Shown in pieces: positions 23,977 through 37,300 of a stretch of DNA of 64,000 nucleotides. Both the position numbers and the translations under genes were made by a program. Origin of the DNA: an uncultured Selenomonadales bacterium (GTDB lineage: Bacteria; Bacillota; Negativicutes; Selenomonadales; Selenomonadaceae); NCBI GenBank assembly GCA_937877655.1, contig CALFJC010000176.1, forward strand, positions 1 through 64,000. The letters are read 5' to 3'. Numbering within the stretch: the stretch's first letter is position 1; every line of letters begins with the position of its first letter. Under the pieces are notes generated by a model that saw only the letters and a list, made by a program, of their open reading frames with translations, was not told the origin of the DNA and did not search any database.

Positions 23977-25110
23977 TTGGAAGCGTTAAATGCATTTTCC
24001 GTGTCGCTCCAAGCAGTTTGGAATGACAGCGGCTTTTCGGCGTTCACGGTCGGCAACGGCATTATGATTTTGGTCGGACTCATTCTTTTGTACATGGCAT
24101 TTGTAAAAGAATTCGAGCCGCTCCTGCTCGGACCAATCGCCTTTGGTTGTATCTTGGCAAATTTCCCGAACACGGGATTTTTCGGCGAAGAAATGAACGT
24201 CATGAAGGCAATCAATTACGGCATAACCTATGAAATTTTCCCGCCGCTGATTTTCTTGGGAATAGGAGCAATGACAGACTTCAGCCCGTTGCTCGCCAGA
24301 CCTTCGACGTTGCTTTTGGGTGCGGCGGCGCAAATCGGCGTTTTCGTTGCATTGGGCGGCGCAATGCTTGTCGGCTTTAACGTCCACGAGGCGGCGGCAA
24401 TCGGAATTATCGGCGGCGCGGACGGTCCCACGTCAATTTATCTTTCAACAAAACTTGCGCCGCATTTGCTCGGAGCAATCGCGGTTGCGGCGTATTCATA
24501 CATGTCGCTTGTCCCCATGATTCAGCCGCCGATTATGAAACTCATGACGACGCAAGCCGAAAGAGAAATTGTCATGAAAGATTTGCGGCAAGTCACGAAA
24601 TTTGAACTTATCGTTTTCCCGATTGTCGCAACGATTTTTATCAGCTTGCTTCTCCCGCCAATCGCGGCACTTTTGGGTTGTTTGATGCTCGGAAATCTTT
24701 TCAGAGAATCGGGCGTTACGGATCGTCTTTCCGACACCGCGCAGAACGCTTTGATTAATATCGTTACGATTTTCTTGGGAACAGGTACAGGAATGACGAT
24801 GAACGCCGAAAGTTTCTTGAGAACAGATACTTTGCTGATAATCGGGCTCGGACTTGTCGCATTTATGGGCGGCACGGCAGGCGGCTTGATTTTCGGAAAA
24901 ATCATGTGCAAAATGACGGGCGGCGCAATTAATCCGCTTATCGGCTCGGCGGGCGTCTCGGCAGTTCCAATGGCGGCTCGCGTAAGTCAACTCGTCGGCA
25001 TGAAATCAAAACCCGGCAATTATCTTTTAATGCACGCAATGGGACCGAATGTTGCGGGTGTTATCGGCACGGCGGTTGCGGCAGGTACCATGCTCGCCAT
25101 GCTGAAATAA
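23977..25110 (+). CDS. oadB: Sodium-ion-translocating decarboxylase beta subunit
   Basis: The integral membrane Na+ channel of biotin-dependent decarboxylases; decarboxylation of carboxybiotin here drives Na+ out. It has 377 residues and about nine hydrophobic segments. Family marks: the first loop FLGIGAMTDFSPLLARPSTLLLGAAAQ, the conserved Asp region GIIGGADGPTSIYLSTKLAP, and the C-terminal INPLIGSAGVSAVPMAARV. The start is TTG at 23977 with GGAAGGAG eight bases upstream; the upstream GTG overlaps the SD. It is cotranscribed with oadG (15-base gap) and closed by the terminator at 25132. Such pumps are typical of Negativicutes energy metabolism. Confidence 0.93.
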   Translation: MEALNAFSVSLQAVWNDSGFSAFTVGNGIMILVGLILLYMAFVKEFEPLLLGPIAFGCILANFPNTGFFGEEMNVMKAINYGITYEIFPPLIFLGIGAMTDFSPLLARPSTLLLGAAAQIGVFVALGGAMLVGFNVHEAAAIGIIGGADGPTSIYLSTKLAPHLLGAIAVAAYSYMSLVPMIQPPIMKLMTTQAEREIVMKDLRQVTKFELIVFPIVATIFISLLLPPIAALLGCLMLGNLFRESGVTDRLSDTAQNALINIVTIFLGTGTGMTMNAESFLRTDTLLIIGLGLVAFMGGTAGGLIFGKIMCKMTGGAINPLIGSAGVSAVPMAARVSQLVGMKSKPGNYLLMHAMGPNVAGVIGTAVAAGTMLAMLK

Positions 25111-25131
25111 ATCGTTTGACCGCGAAAATTC

Positions 25132-25167
25132 AACCGAACATTCAACGCCTTGTTCGGTTATTTTTTT
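25132..25167 (+). terminator. Terminator after oadB
   Basis: AACCGAACA (25132–25140) pairs perfectly with TGTTCGGTT (25151–25159), then A and seven T. Confidence 0.85.
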
Positions 25168-25199
25168 AACGAAATATTAACAATCCCTGTTGACTTGAC

Positions 25200-25208
25200 T
25201 GATATAAT
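25200..25208 (+). promoter_or_regulatory. Extended -10 promoter of the giant gene
   Basis: TGATATAAT is a full extended -10 (TGnTATAAT). TTGACT just upstream is too close to be a -35; a TTAACA at 25177 gives a 20-base spacer. The predicted transcript has a leader of about 180 bases. Confidence 0.55.
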
Positions 25209-25292
25209 GAAGGGCAGAATTAAGGAAGAACAAATTTCGTTCGATTAATTTTTTGTAAGAAACAAGGACAAAATTTTTCGGAGGTGAAGTTC

Positions 25293-25319
25293 ATGAGGGA
25301 ATCTGTAAAATTTTTTTAG
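25293..25319 (+). CDS. Leader ORF 1 (8 residues)
   Basis: ATG at 25293 with GGAGGTG upstream encodes MRESVKFF and stops at TAG. It is too short to be a functional protein; its value is as a ribosome-loading site in the leader of the giant gene. Confidence 0.4.
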   Translation: MRESVKFF

Positions 25320-25327
25320 GAGAGAAA

Positions 25328-25363
25328 ATGCGGTTGAAAAATTTTTTACTCACGAAACCTTGA
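25328..25363 (+). CDS. Leader ORF 2 (11 residues)
   Basis: ATG at 25328 with AGGAG five bases upstream (overlapping the stop of leader ORF 1) encodes MRLKNFLLTKP and stops at TGA, 33 bases before the giant gene. The tight SD spacing suggests it can be translated and coupled to leader ORF 1. Confidence 0.4.
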   Translation: MRLKNFLLTKP

Positions 25364-25395
25364 CCTCCGCAAACTCAAGGAAAGGAGATAAATTT

Positions 25396-28300
25396 ATGAG
25401 GAATGAATTCAGTTTCGACTTGCAACGTTTTGACGGCGTTTGGAAAATCGCGGACGAAATTTATTCGACCTTTACCGACGCGCTCGCCGTCATTGCGGGC
25501 AACTCGACAATAAGTTTAACGACAGATTCTTCCGAAAAAGTGAACGGCACAATCCCCGCCGACACCGTAATAGATTTGGGCGGCAACACCTGCACAATCA
25601 CGGACGGAGCTTTGACGCTTGGAGATAATGTCACTTTCACGAACGGCACTTTAAATATCGAAGGCGGCATTTTCACGGGCAATTTGAATTTCGGCGCGGG
25701 AATGACTGTTTCAATAACGGGCGGCAATTTTTCCAATGATGTTTCGGCTTATCTTGCCGAAAATTTTTCGCTCTATCAAATTGACGAGACTTATACCGTT
25801 ATCGAAAATGCCGTGCTGAATCTCGACTTGCCCGTTTCCTCCGCACGGGAAACCGCCACTTCGTATCCTATAACAATTCCTGCCGGCGGCAAAAGCGCAG
25901 TCATTGAAATCGGCGGTGTATCAAAAACCATCATATCAGGCGCGACAAATGCCATAACTGTTTCCACAGTTTCGGGCGGCGCGGTTGTAACGCTTTCAAA
26001 TCCCGGCGAAGATTTTTATGTAAATGACGATACTTACAGAACTTATAAGCTGAACACTGCCGGCAGTAACGGAATAGTTTTAACGCTCGGTTCGGGCTCG
26101 GCGGTAACAGTCGGTTCGCTCGATAAAAATGATGTCTTTTCGATTAACGACGAAAAATTTTCAATAACTGCTCTGGGAGTTTTTTCGGGTTATGACAGCG
26201 TCAACACTGCCGACAAAATGATTTTAGGATCGTTGCCTTCAACTTTGGCTTTGACAGGTTCGACGCCCGACAATTTATCTTCCGCCTCAACTACTGATTG
26301 GTATAAAATTGTTGAAGTTGACAAAGGCGTGCTCAACATTACCGGCGCGAGCGATTTTGATACTTTGGCAGATTCTTCTTATTATAAAGGAGTTATCGCC
26401 GTCGACACCGACGGAGATACGGACGCCACACGCATTTTTTATGCCGAGCTCTCCACAACCGCCATAAAAGGTCAAAAATATATGATCTCGTCGATTACAA
26501 GTGCTTCGGTCGACAGTTCACTTGAAGGTACACTTTCAAACATTTATATTGCTTCAGATGTTTTGAGCGGCGGCGTTGTTTTTACGGAAAATTTTGCGGC
26601 TTCGTCAGCTTCTGCTCCGACAATAACGACGGATAACGCAACTTTTCACGTAGACAGTTCTGAAGGCTATTTCGTTTTGTCGGGCGGCACGACCATTCCC
26701 GTTTCTTTGAACAGTTCGGCTAAAGAAATTTCTTTAATCAGAGGTTCTTTGACTGCCGCCGTCACGGATCAAACTGTCACGACAGACAAATACACAATTT
26801 CTTCTTATACGGGCGGCACTTCGGGCGACGGCATAGAATTAAACAGCGACAGCAACGGCAACGTTACTTTGGGCGATTTGGATGTCGGCGAATCTTTTTA
26901 TTTGACAAACGGATCTGTTTCCTCAACCTACACGATGACAAAAATCGGTTTGGTAAACAACGACGGCGAACTTTTGTTAAGACGGGGAACTTACAGCGGA
27001 ATTAAAGAAAGTATCTTGCCCGTTTCTCTAATCACCAACGCAACGGAATACACTCCGCTTTATGCCTCCGAAGACATTGTCTCGATAACGGGAAATTACT
27101 CTTCAAACCCTACGCTCATTTCCTGCGCAAATAATGCTCTGGCATCTCTTACTTACAACTCAAGCAGAAACATTTACAATCTGTCCACAGATTACGATAC
27201 CGACGAACTCGATTTGGGAAATTGGGCGGGAATTTACTTAAGCAACAGTGCAACGGTAAGTTTAAGCAAAGCCTTTATTGATGATGAAGAACCTTTGAGA
27301 ATTACAACGGGCAATTCATCGGGAACCATTGCCAATTTTGCCATTACCTCTCTTAAATCCGGTTCTGCAACGGGCACTACCTTAACCGGAAGTTCCACTT
27401 CTCTTCAAACCCTTTCTACCGACGCGGGAATAGCGGAAGTTCGTTTGTTCGGCGGCAGTTTTGTTTCTTCAAACTCAACCAAAGTCAATGTTTCGCTTAG
27501 TAATTCCGAAGATATAGACGTTACATCATCCTATTACACTGTGACGATATCCTCTGATTTAAATGGGGCAACCATGATCTCCGATCCTCGCAGTAATTTC
27601 GCGGTTGGAAGAGCTTCGCTCAGAAGTTCGGCGACATTGATAACAGACAGCGACGGCACTACAAGCATTGTTTCGGGAAAATATTTCAACATTTACGATT
27701 CGGCAGGTTTCTCCGATTCGGATTCACATGCCGAATATTCTTCGATAAGCGGCAATGTGACTTTCATATACGATACGACCAACGGCGGCGACGTATACGC
27801 TACGGATTTGCAATACAATTCCACAACCTCAAACAACGATGTATTTCAATGCATCAAAGATGGCGACACCATTACCTACACAATGGTGAACAGGAAATTG
27901 CAATATGAAAGTAAAAATACCGGCGGCAAAAAAGTTTGGATTAATGACGAAGGCAACAGCAATATTCGTTCCGGAACTCATGTAAATCTGAACGACGATT
28001 ACTTCAGAAAAATAATTTCCTCTTCGGGCAAACTCACCATTCCTTCTGCCGCTTCCGATATGGATGACGGAGAAACCGTTCTTATTGTCGCCGAAGATCT
28101 CGATCTCGATAAAAGTTACGGCACTTTGACAAAGACGGATGAAACTCATTACAATCTTAATCAAAGTGATTCGGATAATTACGATTTGAGCGACATTGTA
28201 ATTACCGACAGCTCTACCGTAAATTTCAGCGAAGATTTTTACAAAACCAACATTAATCTTTACGTCAGCAATAAAAAACAAACTTCCTTGCGCTCCGAAA

Positions 28301-31300
28301 CTGCAGGCATGAGTTTTGCCGTAAGCGGCAGTGACGGCGTGGCTTACGTCACGGGCGCAAATGAAGTCAGCTTGATTAGCGGCACAATTTTAACCGACGA
28401 TTCTTCTCAAACGATTTGGATGGGAAATTATTCAGTTTCAGCCAACCCGAACGATACGGTATCCGACGGCTTAAATGTAGTTGTGACAACTCTTCAAGGA
28501 AGTGTCGGCACATTTCAAATTGTCAATGACATTGATTACAACGAATCATTCATTGTAAACGGTATTGAATATAATCGCGGCGCATTGGGCTTGACTTTTG
28601 ATGAAACCGTTTCGGGCACAACCGTAACCAAATTTTATAAAGGCGATTTAATTCTTTCGGGAAGTGAAACCGTCACTACTGAAAGCCAAGCCGTCGGCGT
28701 AATTTTGGATGATTTGTTTACTGACAGCTTGTCGGGAATTTTGGCGGCGGCAGAATCGGGAATATACACGGAAGATCCTTCAAAATATGTTTTTGCAATC
28801 GGCGGCGAGCACAGCGTAAATGCTCTGGTTGTTGACGATTTGGACAAACGTTCAAAGAGACATGCAGATCTTCAAGTTTCAAGCGGAAAGTATGTCTTGA
28901 CTACGGTTGACAACAGCGAATCTTGGGCTAATCTCGACGCAATTTCTGTTGTGAGCGGCGTAACAACTATTTCCAGCGTTTTCACTTCCAATGCCGACGG
29001 CGAACTTGTTACGATTATGACGGCGGGCAGTTCCCAAAATTCTTTGGGAGCCTCCTTCTTCGTCACCAAATCAAAAAGAGATATTTTCACGTTAAACGGT
29101 CAAGATGATCGACCGACAATCGGCAACGCAACGGCATTAACTCTTTTGGACGGCGTGATAACTGCGACAAATACTCAAACCATAACGATCGGCGAGGGAG
29201 ATACTACCTTTCACTCGGCGGCGAATATGGGAATTTCCTTCGACAAAGAAAACTCGGAGGCGAGTTTAACCGCTGCCACAGGAAATGCCTTTACAGTCGA
29301 CGGCGACACTTACAGCGTTGTTTCGGGCAACGGAATGGACTTTTTCGTCGGAGAAGACGGCGGAGTTACCGTTGAAGGTTTGACTTATGCCGGCGGAGAC
29401 GTTTTCACTTACAACGACTCAACTTATTATCTGAAATCGACGGGCTTCGTGAAAAAAGATGCCTCAAATTATTTGTATCGTTGGGATAAAACCGATGATC
29501 ATTCTTTGGCAGGCGGCTCGGTTGCAATTTCTGATCTCGAAACAAGCGGTAACTGGCAAGGTATTGTTACAATAACAAACGATACCGCTACAGTTGTTCC
29601 CTCCAGATTCCACAGCCCGACGACAACTTTGATGGATAAAAATTTCAAAAATACCTACGGCACTTTGGAATTTGTCACGAACGGAATTTACAGCTTGTCG
29701 AAGGACGCCGACGACTCCGCTACTCTCTCGGCAATTAATATCACATCAAAGAATATAAACACTCTTTCTGTTGACGAAGATTTTGAAGGCTTGACAATCT
29801 CTTACAACAATTCATCCGTTAAAGTCGGAGATCTGAAAGCCGACAGCGACGATTTTTATCAAGTCTCCATTTCCGGCGGCATAATGGGTCTTTCGGGCGT
29901 GGCAACTGCCTCGCTGATAAGCGGTTCGTTGCTGGCGGACAGCAATGTCGGAGTTTCTGTTTCCGTCAACAGTACTTACGGCACAGAATATATCAGAGCA
30001 GGCGGCTCGGCAGTAATAACTTTGATGGGCGGAACTGCCGCTGTCATTTTGGATCAAGACGATTATTTCTCCATAGGTACGGAATCCTACACTTTAGGCA
30101 AGCTGGGCTTGGCAAATGAGGATAAACAACTTTTAGTCAACGTTGACAGCAACGGCAAAAAATTTGTAGTAACAACAGCTTCAGGGCAAAATGAAACAAT
30201 CGGCTTTGCTACCATTGCAAATCAAGATAATTGGTGTGATCTCCTCGCTCCCGAAAACGGAGTTTTGACAATAAGTTCTGCGCTTGAACTTACATCTTCA
30301 CTTGATCATTTTGTTATTGTCAATGATGACAAGACTCCCGATTATTATTACGGAAAACTTACTCAAGATACTTCTTCGGGCGGCTATTCCTTAGAAACAA
30401 TGACAGGTGCCGATTCTGCTCTTTGGCCTACAAGCGATACTATTTTGGTTGACAGCTCGGTTGTCACGCTCAGCAGTGATTTCCAAAAGAGAAATATTGC
30501 GGGCGTAAGGTCGGAAGCTGCTTTCGTCGTCAATGACAGCGGAAATAATTCCTTTACCGTAGCCGATACAAGAAACGGCGCGATTATAAATGATGCAACA
30601 AAAATTTCTCAGACAGACGGCACAATCATTGCAAGTGCAAGAACTCAGACTATTACGGCGGGCAGCGCGCAAATTTCAAACTACAACACCGGCGACAGCA
30701 TAAAAGTTGTTGTCGACGGTGACGACGCCAGCATTGCCGCTTTGAACAACGGAGATATTTTCCTTGTCAACGGCACGCGCCACACAATGGCAACGGATCA
30801 AAAACTCAGAACTGCAAACGAATTGTTCAGAGAAACTATTTCCGGCAGTGTTGCAGTCTCCGATTTGGTAAACGACGATTATTGGTACAAAATTATCAGC
30901 ACGGATACCGAAGGTGCTCTTACGATCAGTTCTTCGACAACAAGCATTTTGTCCGACGGAGATTCGGCTTACATAATCAACGGAAGCGACATCGATACAA
31001 TTTACGGATCACTTACAAGAACGACGCTCGGCGGCTACAGCTTGAGCAGAAATGACGATTTGAGTCAAAGCAGTAAGTCAACCTTAACGAGCATAGTTTT
31101 GGATGAATTCCCCTTGAGTTTGACTTCCGATTTTAAAAATATCCCAATCATTTCGGGCAAAACAACTTTGCAGGCGACGACAACCGATGATGTCTTTGCT
31201 TTGGATTATGATAATTATGTTGAAGTTTTCAATGCCGACGGAGTTTCTTTGGGCGGCGGCACGCTGAAAACTTCCGATTCAAATCAGACAATCCGCGCAG

Positions 31301-34300
31301 GCAGTTATCGAATTCACGGCTTGAGTTTCACGGGCTCGGACAGCGCAATTACCGTCATAAGGAGCGGAAGCGTTGTCAAAGTCGGGGAACTTAATGTCGG
31401 CGAAAGATTTGTTGTCGGCAAAAAAACTTACAGAGCTACTGCCGTAGGTTTGATTGAAGAAGATTCTTGGAAAATCTGCGACGATGACGGATATGATATT
31501 GGTTCGGGCGTTTTTACTGTCGATTCAAATTTTGAAAGAGATATTATCGGCGTTGAAGAAAAAGAACTCAATCTTTCCTCTCAAGCGGGCGCGGCGGTTA
31601 TCGTTGACGACATAAATGCTCCGACAGCCAGAATTGCCGATTTGGATTACGATTCGACGAGCGGCTTTACCGTCACGAGAAATTATGACGATTCGCTTAC
31701 TTCAATCGCGCTGGGCACAAATACAATCGGTCTCACGACAAAATTTAATACGACGGTTAGGACGACGCAAAGCGGCAACAATCCTACTTTCACTGTGAAT
31801 AAAGATCGTTACAAGTCGGCAAATGCCGCGCTGACGATTCAATCGGGCTCAAGCGACAATAATTCTTCGTTAATAAGCGGCGCGGTTGTTCTCGATACGG
31901 ATACAAGCGCAGTCAAAACTTCCGACGGAGTAATTTCTTCCGTAAGCGGCGGCGAATTGATTTTCACGGCGGCGGCAGGTTCCGTCGCAACACTTTCCGG
32001 CTTAAACAACGGAGATAAATTTGCCGTCAACGGCGCGTCCTACAGCGTGACGGGAGCAGGTTTGCTGACCGAAACTCAAATTTGGACGCCCTCAACTTAT
32101 GAAAGCGTTTTGCTCGACGAAAACACAACCAACGGCTTGTTGAATACTGAAGACAACTGGGATTATATTGTTGCAGTTTCAAACGGCGCACTTGCAATTC
32201 CGCCGACGGGATATCCGCAAAATGTGGAAGAATGGATTATTTTAAGCGAAGATTTGAATTCCAGATGCGGCACTTTGAAAGGCTCGGACGCCGCCGGCTA
32301 TACTCTCGCCGCAAGTTCTTGGGATACAATCAACGCAATAAGCATTAACAAGGGCGGAATTTCTGTTGCTTTCCCGTCAAAGAGTTTCCGCAACGTCACA
32401 ATCGAAGGAGCAGATTCGGGCGCGACGTTCAGAATCACGGACAATAAATCTTTCACCGTGACTGACGGCATAAACGGCGCGAGCATAACCAACGCAACAA
32501 GAATTTCTCAGTCAAGCGGCACAATCGCTTTAACCGATACAAATCAGACAATCACGACTTCCGCAAAGCACAGCATAAACGCCGGCAACGAAGGCGACGG
32601 AATAACTGTCATTATCGATTCCGAAGGAGAAAAAGTCGGCGCGTTGAGCATCAAGGACACGCAGGACACTTTCACAATCGATAACACAGTTTATGAAATG
32701 CTCCCCAACGGAAGCATTCATCGCCCGACGGTAAGCAAATTCTGGACGAAAAGCATTTTGGAAGACGACAGCTCCATTTTGATTGATGATCTGCAGAACG
32801 AAAGTTATTGGGGCGGCTATATCACAATCAGCGGCGGCGTGTTGAAAATTACAAGAGATGTTCTCGGCTCTTGGTCTTCGGCTTTTGTTGTCGATGAAAA
32901 TGTTTCGACAAAAATTTACGGCACACTCAGCAAATCAAGCACGGGCTACACTTTGAACGGCGCGACTGCGATTTTGAGTCTCAGCAGTATCGAAGTTTTG
33001 ACGGAAGCCCAGCCTGTAAGTTTGACTTCGGATTATGTGGACGTTTCGATTAAAGCGGGCAGTACCTACTTCAAAGCGACGGAAGCCGCGAGCGGTTTCA
33101 AAATCAATTACACGTCCTCCGAACTCACTGCAGATGATGCAACGGCAATTACTTTGCTTGAGGGCGATTGGACATTGAAAGATGCCAATCAAGTTCTTAC
33201 GGCGGACGGACAGGTAATTCAAGTCGGCGGAACGAGTTCAACCATTTCCGTAAATTACGACGGCGCAAATATTGTAAACGTCACGGGCATTGACGCGGCG
33301 GGAGAGATCGTCTCAATCAGCGGCAAAAAATATGAACTCACGGCGGGCGACGGAATCAGCGTCAACATTAACGACAGCATTCAAACCGTCAACGACATTT
33401 CGGAAGACGATGATTTTTCAATCGCGAACGACAGATTTATCAAGAAAGAACCCGGTTTCATAAAATCCAACTCGAAAAACTATCTGTGGACGGCGGACGG
33501 AGATGTCACGGCAGGAATTTCTGTCGCCGAACTCAGCGATAATGACGAAAATTGGTCGGCGGTCGCAACGGTTGCAAGTGATGAAATTGTTATCGATAAA
33601 AATTCTTCGACGGCAATTCTTATCGACAGCGTAACCGATTTAAGCAAAATTTACGGCTCGTTGACTGTCGAAAATGACACTTACACTTTGACGAACGATA
33701 AAAATAACGGAGCAGACCCCGCTTTAATTTCGATTAATAATGTTGTCGCGAGTCTCACTTCCGATTTTGCAAAAGTTCCGATTAACGCGGCGGGAGCATC
33801 TTTTGCCGTAACCGCTTTGACTTCCGGAAATAAATTTTCTGTCGACGCAACGGATACTTTTGCTGTTGTCGGCAACGCATCTAAAGTCAGTTTGACTTCG
33901 GGAACTCTGGCTGATTTGACGAAGGCAACGACCGTAACCGTTGATTCTCAAAGTGTTGCGGCAGGAAAAAATTCCACAATCAATGTCGGCTTTGACGGCT
34001 CGGAAATTACTTTCAGCGAACTCGATAACGGCGAAAGTTTTTCCTTCGACAAAAACACTTACACTTATAAAAATGTCGGCGTCGTCAAGGGCGGCAGAAC
34101 TCTCTTTGTAAACGATACACTTGACGGCTCCGTTACGGATACAATCCTTGAAGACTCAACCAATTTCAAAACAATGTTTTCTTCCGACGGCGCAACTCTC
34201 ACGCTCCAAAGCAAAGCAAGCGGAGTTTTTGTCGACAGCGCGAGCACAGCTGTTTCAGCAGTTTATGCCATACAAGATTATGACAGCGCAAATAAAATTT

Positions 34301-37300
34301 ATTCCTTCGCGCAGATTGCCGACGCAGATTTCACAATCGACGCCGCAACTTTGACTTCGGGCGGAAGTATCAGCGCGCCTTTCGAGGCAAAAGTTCTCAC
34401 GCCTTCAACGGGAACTTTCAACGTCAACGGAAGAGATTATATCGCCGCCGCCGATTTGACGATTGACACAACCGAAGATTCTTCCACTTTGAACAAAGGA
34501 ACCGTTTCGCTTAAGTCGGGCGGCTTTGTCGACATGACAAATGTTGATAATGATGTTTCCGTTGTAAGCGGCGACGGCTTGAAAGTTTCTGTTGAAAACG
34601 GCAGTTATACTCTCGGCGGACTCAATAAAAATGACGTTTTCGCAATCGGCGGCTACAGCTACACGATGAAGAGCAACAATTTCATTGTTCGCGAAGATGC
34701 CGGCGGCAACGAAGAAATTTATATCTCCTCCGTTGTCGGCGGAGCACTTGCACAGGAAATTATTGACGAGCCGGATTATTGGAATGCATATGTTACCCTT
34801 GATTCAAGCAATAATCTCAATCTCAACAGCACAATCACGGGCGGCATAGTCATTTCAAAAGATTTCTTGGAAATGTTCGCGGATCTCACCGTCAACAGCA
34901 CAAATAATTTTAATGTCAACGCTCTTGACGGCGCGGATACTTCGGGAATTAAAGCGATTAATCTTACTGAAGAAAATTCTACTCTGACGACAGATTTTGC
35001 GGCGACAGTCAAAACCGCTTCGGGCTCCAACACTTACACGATAAACGATAATCCTTACACCGCAAAAAATTCCGCGCTTGAAATTTCTGCGACAAAAGAT
35101 TCTTCTACGATAACGAAGGGCATAATCACTCTTAATGATTCAACGGTAATGACGACGAGCAATCACACAATCAGCGGCTCGGTCGATGAAATTAATGTTG
35201 CGTCAATGAAATTCACTCCTTCAATCAACGAAGTTTTCTCGGTTGACGGTCAAAGTTACACGATGACGGCTGTCGGTTTGACGAAGGGCGGAGCATCCAT
35301 TTGGACGAAGGAAAGCGATACTTCATACATTTTGCCCGATGATGATGCTTGGTCGAATATGGCGAGTTTGAGTTCCGAAGGCGTCCTCAATTTGAGAAAC
35401 GGAGCCGCCGAAGGCAGTACCGTTATCATCAACAGCGACGGAACCAAACGCATGGCTTCACTCATTCGCAGCGACAACACTTATACATTAAATGCTGTCG
35501 GCGGAAATTCGATAGCTGCGATTCAACTCGGCGACTCGACAACCGACACTTTGACGCTTACCGCAGATTTTGATTCTGATGTTAAGACGGGCAACGGCGT
35601 TTATAAAGTCAACGGCTTAACCTACAAAGGCAACGGGCTTACGATAAAGTCGGAAAATAATTCTTCCGCACTTTACGGCGGCACAGTCAATCTTTCTGCC
35701 GACGAAGATTATAATTCTGTCATTGACTACACGAACGGTTACAACGTCACGGCGACGGGCGGCGACGGAATTAATGTTGCGGCATCGGAAGGCACAATCA
35801 CAAATTTAACCAACCTTAACTCCGGCGACACTTTCATAATCGACAATGTTTATTATAAAGTTCTCGCCAATCAAACTTTTGTTCAAACCGAAACCGACGG
35901 CACTCCTTCAAAGCTCTACGAGAATTTAATTTCGGGCAGTTCCTTGAAATACTCCGACATTGTCAACGAAGATAATTTTGTAAATCTTATCGGGCTTGAG
36001 GACGGCGTACTGGATCTTACACAGCTTTACGGCGAGGACGGTTGGTCTGCCGTTATCGTAGCCGACAAAACCAATCCGATTAATCGCGTTGCCAAAGTCA
36101 GCTACAGCGACGCCGAAGGTTATAAACTCGAAACAACTTATAACGGCGACGACACCAAAATAACTTCAATCAAACTCGGCTCGGCGGTAACAAGTTTCTC
36201 GACAACGCTCGATAAAAATGTTAATACAACGGCGACGGTTACTTACACCATTAATGATAAATTGTTCACCGCGCAGGATGATTTGACGATAGTAACGGCT
36301 GACGGCGGAGCAATTCTCACGAACGGAACGGTAAGCATTCCCGAAGGTGAAAATTATTCCGTAACGACTCGCAGAATAAACAGCGGCACTCAAACCAATG
36401 AAACAATTCAATCGACTTCGGGAACAGTTACAGTCAATGTCGACAACACTTCGGGCACAGTAACAATCGGCGGGCTTAATGCAAATGAAACTTTCACCGT
36501 CGACGGCACGGAGTACACTGTAACAAATATTGGCTTGCTGAACGAAGACAAAGATTCTCTCAATGCTTCCGTTGCCGACACTTGGACTGTCGCAACCACA
36601 GATTTAAGCGGCTCGAATTGGAGAACGATTCTTTCCGTAACAAACGGCGCATTGGATTTAACCTCAAACACTCCTTTAAATGTTTCGGTCGTCGATATTT
36701 CTTCCTATACAAATGCTTTCAAGTACGGCTTCTTGACTTACTCCGGCGGCACTTACACTTTAACGCAGGACGAGAACGAGTCTGCACTTTCAAGCATTAC
36801 GATAACGGGCACAAATGCAACTTTCGGCGCGAAGGCTTCGGGCGTTCCCATTACTTCCAACGGCGCAACTTTCAGCGTTACGGCGACAGATAATTTCACA
36901 ATCAATGCGGCGTCGACTTCAAATCCGCCTGCCGTAAGCGATACAACTTCCGTAACAGGAATTTATCTCAGCGCGGGAACAATTTCGGCTCCCGCCGACA
37001 TTCCGATAACGGCGAACGGAAAATCTGTTACTGCGACTTCAGGCGATATGACCGTTACCAATTCAAGCGGCACAATCACGGTTGAAGGATTAAATTCCGG
37101 CGAAACATTCACTGTCGACGGCGTAAATTACAAAGTTACGACGGCGGAAAAACTTTTCGACATAACCGATGAAGATGAACCGCAAGAAGTCATTACGGGT
37201 TTTGCGGACGGAATTTTCACGATAGACAACGCCGAGTTCATGAGAATAATTACGCTTAACGGCTCGGAACTTGATCTTAAGGAACAAACTTCAGACGCTT

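Larger units (their letters stand above)
25279..25369 (+). promoter_or_regulatory. Leader of the giant gene: long-range inverted repeat
   Basis: CGGAGGTGAAG (25279–25289), which contains the SD of the first leader ORF, pairs at 10 of 11 positions with CTTGACCTCCG (25359–25369), which overlaps the end of the second leader ORF. The SD of the main gene (AAAGGAG, 25381–25387) lies outside this stem. Ribosome movement through either leader ORF would open or block the stem, a layout suited to translational control; this is inference. Confidence 0.45.

Noticed and set aside
25360..25395. Start of the giant gene at 25360
   Set aside because: That start lies in leader ORF 2 and the proposed stem, with no SD, whereas ATG 25396 follows AAAGGAG.
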